A stretch of 37,603 bases of DNA from an uncultured Schlesneria sp. (GTDB lineage: Bacteria; Planctomycetota; Planctomycetia; Planctomycetales; Planctomycetaceae). The stretch is taken from assembly GCA_903834925.1 (NCBI GenBank), contig CAILLA010000282.1:1-37603 (forward strand), given 5' to 3'. Shown here one piece after another: positions 32,796 through 37,603 of this stretch (the stretch's first letter is position 1; each line of letters begins with the position of its first letter). The position numbers and the translations under genes were made by a program. The notes under the pieces are model-generated. The model had not been told where the DNA came from, made no database searches, and saw only the letters and a program-made list of their open reading frames with translations.

Positions 32796-34667
32796 ATGAA
32801 ACGAACCATCTGCTACGACGTTATTTGTGGGAGTGTGTTTCTTTACGTTGGTCTCACTGCATTTGCTGCAAACAAGACGAAGCCGTCGCCGCAGTCAATC
32901 GACGCTATGGAACGAGTGCTGGAACAAGAATCACAGTCAACAACCACATCGCTTGACCGCCGCGATGCCTTAAAACCGGAATCGCGACCGGTCAGTGACC
33001 CGAATCCGATCTGGTGGCAAGCGGGGTATGTTCAGACGGGAAGTCAGTGGTTGCCGTATGAAAAGAGCGTCGCGACGGGTGAACAAGCCGCGAAACTTGA
33101 AGAATATCGAGACCAGCGGTTAGCGATAACGGATGAACCGCATGGTCAATGGAAACTGGCAAACTGGTGTCGCAAGAATGAAATGTTCGATCAAGAGCGA
33201 GTTCATTTATTGCAAGTGCTCGCGGATCGCGATCCCACCGTGAAAATAGGCGCCGTCTACGAACGACTGGGCTGTCAAAAAATTGGTGACGTTTGGGTTT
33301 CACCACACGAACGTCAGGAAGCGACCAGGATCAAGTCAGAGATTGAAACCTCCTTCAAACGCTGGGAATCCAAACTTGCAGCGATTGTTCAACAGTTGGA
33401 TGGATCGCCTAAGCAACGGAAACTGGCGGAACGCAAGTTGGCAGAAATTACCGACCCTTCGGCGGTTCCTGCAATTGTGAATATATTCTGTGTCTCGACA
33501 CAATCGATGTCAGAGCATGGGGTGAAAACACTGGGACAGATCCCCGAATATCAGGCATCACGAGCCTTGGCCGGACAAGCGGTCTTCTCACCTTGGAGCC
33601 CTGTTCGAAAAGCTGCGATTGAATTGCTAAAACAGCGTAAGTTGACCGAGTTTGTACCAGACCTTTTACTTGTACTTTCAAATCCGGTTCGAACCAAGCT
33701 GAACCTCGATGCTCGTTCAATTCCCACCACGGCGTTTCTCGCACCGACGCCCAACATCTCTATGAACTGGGACTATGTTTGGGTCGAGGAGACAAGCGAT
33801 ACAATACGCGTGGGAATTCGACGACTTTTTCCAATTTCCACTTCAAATAATTTCATTCGAATCACAAGCGTCAAGCACCCTCAATTGCATGGCGTTGTGC
33901 TCGATTCAAACAATGGACAGGGTTTGAACGCAGCAAGTCCTAGCGTCGCGCTCATGGAACTTGCTGATCAATCAATTCTTCTCGATTATTCCGCCGACCG
34001 AATGAACGATACTCGAGCCGAATGGAACGAGCGAGTGGGTAAAGTGTTATCAGACTGCAGCAACGAGCCGATGACGGCTGAACCCAACGCATGGTGGAAG
34101 TGGTGGGCAAATTTTTCCTCGGTTTACATGTCAGACCAAAAGAACGTGGTCATTGTTGATGAGCGGAAAACGCAGCCAAATGCTCCGTCGTTTTCAACAA
34201 GGACCATGCAAATAAGTTGCCTTGTGGCAGGGACTCCCGTCTGGACCGAACGTGGTTTCGTGGCAATTGAACAGATTCAGCCTGGTGATCGAGTCCTGGC
34301 AAAAGACATTGAAACCGGCGAACTCGCCTACAAAGCCGTCTTGCGAACAACCGTCCGGCCACCAACACCGGTGCATCATTTTGATATTGATGGCAAGAAC
34401 ATTGTTGCCAGCCCTGGTCATCATTTTTGGGTCAGCGGCGAGGGCTGGACCAAGATGCGTGAACTGATCCCCAATCATCCAATTCACACGGCAACGGGAA
34501 TGCGGCGGATTACTGCGGTCGAGGATCAAGGACGCGTCGAGGCCGTTTACAATCTGGTTGTGGCGGACTTCCACACCTACTTCGTGGGAGAAGCAATGGT
34601 GCTCAGTCATGATGTCTTGCCGCCAAGTCTCACAAATGTCAAAATCCCGGGGCGCTCACCTCGGTAG
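32796..34667 (+). CDS. Exported HEAT-like protein with C-terminal Hint (intein-like) domain
   Basis: A 623-aa protein. A signal peptide is visible at 1-25 (ICGSVFLYVGLTAFA). Residues 73-175 hold two G-x-x-x-x-G-x-W motifs (GYVQTGSQWLP, GCQKIGDVWVSP) seen in planctomycete exported proteins. Residues about 205-300 are HEAT-like. The C-terminus (about 473-606) is a Hint domain: SCLVAGTPVWT with Cys475 as nucleophile, GFVAIEQIQPGDRVLAKDIETGEL, ASPGHHFWV (His542/His543), VYNLVVADFHTYFVG (His593) and VLSHD. Polymorphic-toxin Hint domains normally end HN; here it is His605-Asp606, and only 17 residues follow, so there is no toxin domain to release. Start ATG 32796 with AAGGTGG upstream. It sits between the VWA gene (27 bp) and the coiled-coil gene (directly adjoining). 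Autoprocessing is inference. Confidence 0.9.
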   Translation: MKRTICYDVICGSVFLYVGLTAFAANKTKPSPQSIDAMERVLEQESQSTTTSLDRRDALKPESRPVSDPNPIWWQAGYVQTGSQWLPYEKSVATGEQAAKLEEYRDQRLAITDEPHGQWKLANWCRKNEMFDQERVHLLQVLADRDPTVKIGAVYERLGCQKIGDVWVSPHERQEATRIKSEIETSFKRWESKLAAIVQQLDGSPKQRKLAERKLAEITDPSAVPAIVNIFCVSTQSMSEHGVKTLGQIPEYQASRALAGQAVFSPWSPVRKAAIELLKQRKLTEFVPDLLLVLSNPVRTKLNLDARSIPTTAFLAPTPNISMNWDYVWVEETSDTIRVGIRRLFPISTSNNFIRITSVKHPQLHGVVLDSNNGQGLNAASPSVALMELADQSILLDYSADRMNDTRAEWNERVGKVLSDCSNEPMTAEPNAWWKWWANFSSVYMSDQKNVVIVDERKTQPNAPSFSTRTMQISCLVAGTPVWTERGFVAIEQIQPGDRVLAKDIETGELAYKAVLRTTVRPPTPVHHFDIDGKNIVASPGHHFWVSGEGWTKMRELIPNHPIHTATGMRRITAVEDQGRVEAVYNLVVADFHTYFVGEAMVLSHDVLPPSLTNVKIPGRSPR

Positions 34668-34718
34668 ATGATTCGTCTGCCGGTCCGCGAAAAGTTCAGC
34701 AATCGCTGGAGTCGTCGA

Positions 34719-36035
34719 ATGGGAACTGCCGTTACTGCATCAACGAGAATCATCTGTGGATTGCTGATGCTCTCGGCATCGGCGAGTTCGTCAGATTTGA
34801 CGCCGGCCCAGCAAACCCTGCTCGGTCAGCAGGTGGCCGAGATGTTTCAGATCGGTTTCGCTCGGGGCCCCAAGGCCAATGCGGACGTGCAACGTCTTTA
34901 TCAATCGCTCAGCAAAGACGCGGCAGACGACCCTCGCGTCGATTACGCACATGGACTGGTCTTATGGCGATTGATGAAGAACAAAGAGGCGCAAGCGGAA
35001 TTCGCCTTGGCCACAAAACGCAAAGGGACTCCGTATTGGCCAGCTTGGCAGGCGTTAATCTGGACCCACTTTGTCGCAAAGGACTATGACGCGGGTTATG
35101 CACGACTCACAGAATTGACAAAGCTGATTCTGAAATCAGACGAACTGGTCGACCAGGATCGCGAGGATCAGGTTCATTGGATCGGACGTGTCATGGCCGC
35201 TTTGTATCTGACGATTGAATCGAATCAAGGCCGAGAGACATGGCTTCAAACAGAAAAGAAGTTGACTGATCTTTTAGGGCCGGATTCGACCGACGACTAC
35301 AATCGAGGCAAGGCGGAAGTGAATGCGCGACATACAGATATCGAAGACGACATCCGTCAGACTCGCGAAAAAGCACAAAAACAACAGGCCGAACAGCTTG
35401 AGAAGAAACAAAGTCGAGTTCAAAAGAACCTGAACGACGTGAAAGAAAAGCGTGAGAATCTCAAGAAGACTGCGGAGGAGATGAAAGAGGCACTAGCCGA
35501 GCATACCGCGACCTATCAAAAACAGATGACTCGACTGGAAAAAGATTATGGCTTTGTTGAACGGCGTTCGGCGGTTCTGATCAGTTCAATGGCGGCTCTC
35601 GATCAAGAAGTTGCCTTGCTTCAACAACGAAAAAAAACCGCGAATAACAATACTGCGAACCAAATTGATCAGGCAATTTCTCAGATTCAAAGTCAACGAT
35701 TTCTCTACAACGCTGAATTCATGAAATCCATGACGGCGGCCGATCAGATCGCCGCGAATGCTAGAAGCTTGACTCAAGAACGTGCCGAATTCCTCGAACA
35801 GTATCAGAAGGTAACTGGTGAAATTGTCCAGGAAGACGCTGGTGCGGAAAAGTGGAACGAACGGACTCAGAAACAGGCAGCTCAACTCAAAAAGGCTCAG
35901 GCGAATCCCAAGCCGGTTATTCCTGCCGGAAAAATTCAGATCGCAAAGACCTTCCGCACCTATGTCGATCTCGATCTTTATGCCGAACGAACGAAGGTCC
36001 TCGAATCGTTCGGCGTCGAGTCTCTGAGTAAATAA
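34719..36035 (+). CDS. Exported TPR-like / coiled-coil protein
   Basis: A 438-aa protein from ATG 34719, chosen because GGAG lies 7 bases upstream and the signal peptide is then compact (MGTAVTASTRIICGLLMLSASASSS). An ATG at 34668, directly after the previous stop codon, would add 17 basic residues and is a real alternative. After the signal come helical TPR/Sel1-like repeats (about 30-185: RLYQSLSKDAADDPRVDYAHGLVLWRLMKNKEAQAEFA), then a long charged coiled coil (about 205-305, rich in KKQ, EKR, KTAEEMKEAL), a Gln/Asn-rich stretch (QQRKKTANNNTANQIDQA) and a short C-terminal domain. I recognise no named family. It belongs to the VWA/Hint cluster by spacing and direction, and could be the structural partner of those exported proteins. 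Confidence 0.85.
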   Translation: MGTAVTASTRIICGLLMLSASASSSDLTPAQQTLLGQQVAEMFQIGFARGPKANADVQRLYQSLSKDAADDPRVDYAHGLVLWRLMKNKEAQAEFALATKRKGTPYWPAWQALIWTHFVAKDYDAGYARLTELTKLILKSDELVDQDREDQVHWIGRVMAALYLTIESNQGRETWLQTEKKLTDLLGPDSTDDYNRGKAEVNARHTDIEDDIRQTREKAQKQQAEQLEKKQSRVQKNLNDVKEKRENLKKTAEEMKEALAEHTATYQKQMTRLEKDYGFVERRSAVLISSMAALDQEVALLQQRKKTANNNTANQIDQAISQIQSQRFLYNAEFMKSMTAADQIAANARSLTQERAEFLEQYQKVTGEIVQEDAGAEKWNERTQKQAAQLKKAQANPKPVIPAGKIQIAKTFRTYVDLDLYAERTKVLESFGVESLSK

Positions 36036-36057
36036 CTTGGGGTGAATAACCTGCGGC

Positions 36058-37530
36058 CTATTTAGCTGTCGCCACTGGTGCGATGTACTTCAGTATCTGG
36101 TCACGTAGTGCATAGCCCGCAACCAGAGTGATTGAGACAAACGCGATCCAAAGCAGTATGTCGAGAATCAGCGGTGGTGTAAGGCGTCGATCGAGCTTTC
36201 GATACCGGAAATAAATCGTCGATGCCGTAATGATCGGAAGCGTCAATGCCTGGCCGAATCCGCCAACAACCACCATCCACTTTGGCTCTTTGAAGGCCAG
36301 AAAAAGGCTGAGGGCAATAACCGGAATCAGTAGCGAAATCCAGTGAATGACCCGGCCTCGCTGGTGCGGATCACGGTAGCGTACAATTCCGGCGAGATTG
36401 AACAGGTCTGCAACCAAGCGGGCGTTTCCAGCCGCCGACAAGTAGAGAGTCTTGAACAGCACCGCACCCGCACCAATCAAGAACGCAATCTGGGTCCAGG
36501 TTCCGAACGAATCGACGAACATTCGCGACAACGTCAGGATCATATCTTTGCCCTGCGGTGCCAGGCCTTGAGCATGCAGAACAGTTGCGCCCATGAAATA
36601 AAACGCGAGAGTCGAAACGGTGAAGACCACCATACTGACCCATGCATCCAGGTACATCACCCGAATCCAGCCGCGCGCTCGATGGACCCATTCGGGGCTG
36701 TCATCCATTCGACCCACATTACGCGCGTAACCTTTTTCCAGGCACCAATACGGGTAATAAAACAGCTCAGAAGCACCGACCCCGGTGATCCCAAACACGC
36801 CGAACGCGACGGCAATTCCTTCGGCCGGCATGCCAAAGGTCAGTCCTTTGGCGACTTCATTCCACGGAATTGGAAAATTTGTCGCGGGCAAAGCCAGAGC
36901 AGCGGTCACCGTGACGAGAGTCAGGCCAACGACCAGAATCGTCGTGACCGATTCGATTCGCCGGTAGCTACCACTCCACAGGAGCAGGATTGCCGTCAAG
37001 CACGTCAGCACGGCCCACGGATAATCGGGCCGTTCCTTTAAGATTTCGGCCAGTTGCGGAGCGGAGTCGACAAAGCGATTCGCAAGTGCAGGACTGAAAT
37101 TGGGGAAGGCAAGATTCAGCGATTGCCCGACGGTTCCCGTCATTGCACCGAGTTGGAAAATCGTGGTACACATCATCACGAACCACCACCAGCAGATCCA
37201 GTTTGCACCAAGCCGAAGTCCACCAAGTTCGTTAAGTGCCCCCAGCGTGGGCTTGCCGGACGAGATCGCGTAGCGACCCAGCTCTGTTTGAACGAAGACT
37301 TTGATCACGCAACTGAACAGGATCAACCAAAGGAACACGAACCCGTGTTTGGCACCCAAAGACGTAGTGAGTAACAATTCTCCAGAACCGACGATCGTCC
37401 CGGCGAGAATAATGCCAGGCCCAATTTTGCGCAATGCGGTCCACAGCGAATGTGGTGGTTCTTGTACCGCTTCGGGTGGTAAGGCATACGGATCATACTC
37501 AGTGTCTTCATTCATTTCAGCGTCTTTCAT
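36058..37530 (-). CDS. Nramp-family transporter without the canonical metal motif
   Basis: A 490-aa LeuT-fold membrane protein with about 11-12 hydrophobic segments, starting GPGIILAGTIVGSGELLLTT (residues 37-56). True Nramp proteins have DPGN in TM1 and MPH in TM6; here TM1 reads VGSGE and TM6 reads GITGVGASELFYYPYW (248-262), so the usual Asp, Asn and Met ligands are missing. Otherwise the order and spacing of segments and LWSGSYRRIESVTTILVVG (TM5 region) follow Nramp. Transport of a transition metal is therefore uncertain; Mg2+, another cation or an organic substrate are possible. ATG 37530 and ATG 37515 are both possible starts; neither has a strong ribosome binding site. The gene converges on the coiled-coil gene with a 22-bp gap. 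Downstream of 37530 to the window end nothing else is seen. Confidence 0.9.
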   Translation of the reverse strand: MKDAEMNEDTEYDPYALPPEAVQEPPHSLWTALRKIGPGIILAGTIVGSGELLLTTSLGAKHGFVFLWLILFSCVIKVFVQTELGRYAISSGKPTLGALNELGGLRLGANWICWWWFVMMCTTIFQLGAMTGTVGQSLNLAFPNFSPALANRFVDSAPQLAEILKERPDYPWAVLTCLTAILLLWSGSYRRIESVTTILVVGLTLVTVTAALALPATNFPIPWNEVAKGLTFGMPAEGIAVAFGVFGITGVGASELFYYPYWCLEKGYARNVGRMDDSPEWVHRARGWIRVMYLDAWVSMVVFTVSTLAFYFMGATVLHAQGLAPQGKDMILTLSRMFVDSFGTWTQIAFLIGAGAVLFKTLYLSAAGNARLVADLFNLAGIVRYRDPHQRGRVIHWISLLIPVIALSLFLAFKEPKWMVVVGGFGQALTLPIITASTIYFRYRKLDRRLTPPLILDILLWIAFVSITLVAGYALRDQILKYIAPVATAK

Positions 37531-37603
37531 CAGGCTGCTGTCAAGAAGTGGCCCTGCATTCTCCGGCCTTACGCCTACAAAGCAAGCGAACAGGCGAATT
37601 GTC

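Noticed and set aside
36343-37041. 232-codon plus-strand frame
   Set aside because: Antisense to the Nramp-type gene, which has clear membrane segments; the peptide is a His/Gln/Arg-rich shadow.

Overview
The window looks like a chromosomal segment of a planctomycete (Planctomycetia; a Schlesneria/Planctopirus-like lineage is my guess, not shown). The reasons are a 10-kb gene for a VIT/VWA/TPR giant next to an ECF sigma factor, a tandem-domain microcompartment shell gene, NIPSNAP and Gfo/Idh/MocA genes with Tat-type leaders, an AceE/AceF pyruvate dehydrogenase, DnaE2, a secreted DUF1080-like protein, and many small palindromic extragenic repeats. I saw no tRNA, rRNA, CRISPR array, transposase or integrase.

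Layout. 1-4154, plus strand: a NIPSNAP gene interrupted by an in-frame TAG, a Gfo/Idh/MocA oxidoreductase, then a tightly spaced pair of an S51 (cyanophycinase-like) peptidase and an enolase-superfamily (mandelate racemase type) enzyme, closed by a convergent hairpin. 4156-15087, minus strand: an ECF sigma factor followed by the giant membrane-anchored FecR-like/VIT/VWA/TPR protein, with a 33-nt inverted repeat between them. 15088-17626: a non-coding stretch, a RepA-like AAA ATPase gene carrying a one-base frameshift, its terminator, and a repeat-rich region. 17627-21880, plus strand: aceE and aceF (E1 and E2 of pyruvate dehydrogenase; no E3 gene in view). 21881-22170: terminator and a compound palindromic element. 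22171-26693, minus strand: a small membrane protein, a secreted LamG/DUF1080-like protein and dnaE2. 26923-29846, minus strand: a small secreted protein gene followed by overlapping hypC-hypD-hypE ([NiFe]-hydrogenase maturation); no hydrogenase structural gene is present. 30331-30939, minus strand: a lone tandem BMC shell protein. 31452-36035, plus strand: a three-gene exported-protein cluster (HEAT/VWA protein, HEAT-like plus Hint-domain protein, TPR-like/coiled-coil protein). 36058-37530, minus strand: an Nramp-fold transporter lacking the canonical metal-binding motif.

Functional themes: central carbon metabolism (AceE/AceF), sugar or sugar-acid oxidation (Gfo/Idh, mandelate-racemase type), hydrogenase assembly, mutagenic DNA synthesis, and two envelope-facing VWA systems. 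The strongest candidates for undescribed biology are the sigma factor plus giant VIT/VWA/TPR pair, the VWA-Hint-coiled-coil cluster, the orphan BMC-T gene with a possible internal start, and a family of palindromic elements that share AAGTAGCC/GGCTACTT ends. One such palindrome-bearing repeat has entered hypD in frame. Two genes (NIPSNAP, AAA ATPase) are broken as written; sequencing error and genuine decay cannot be told apart here.
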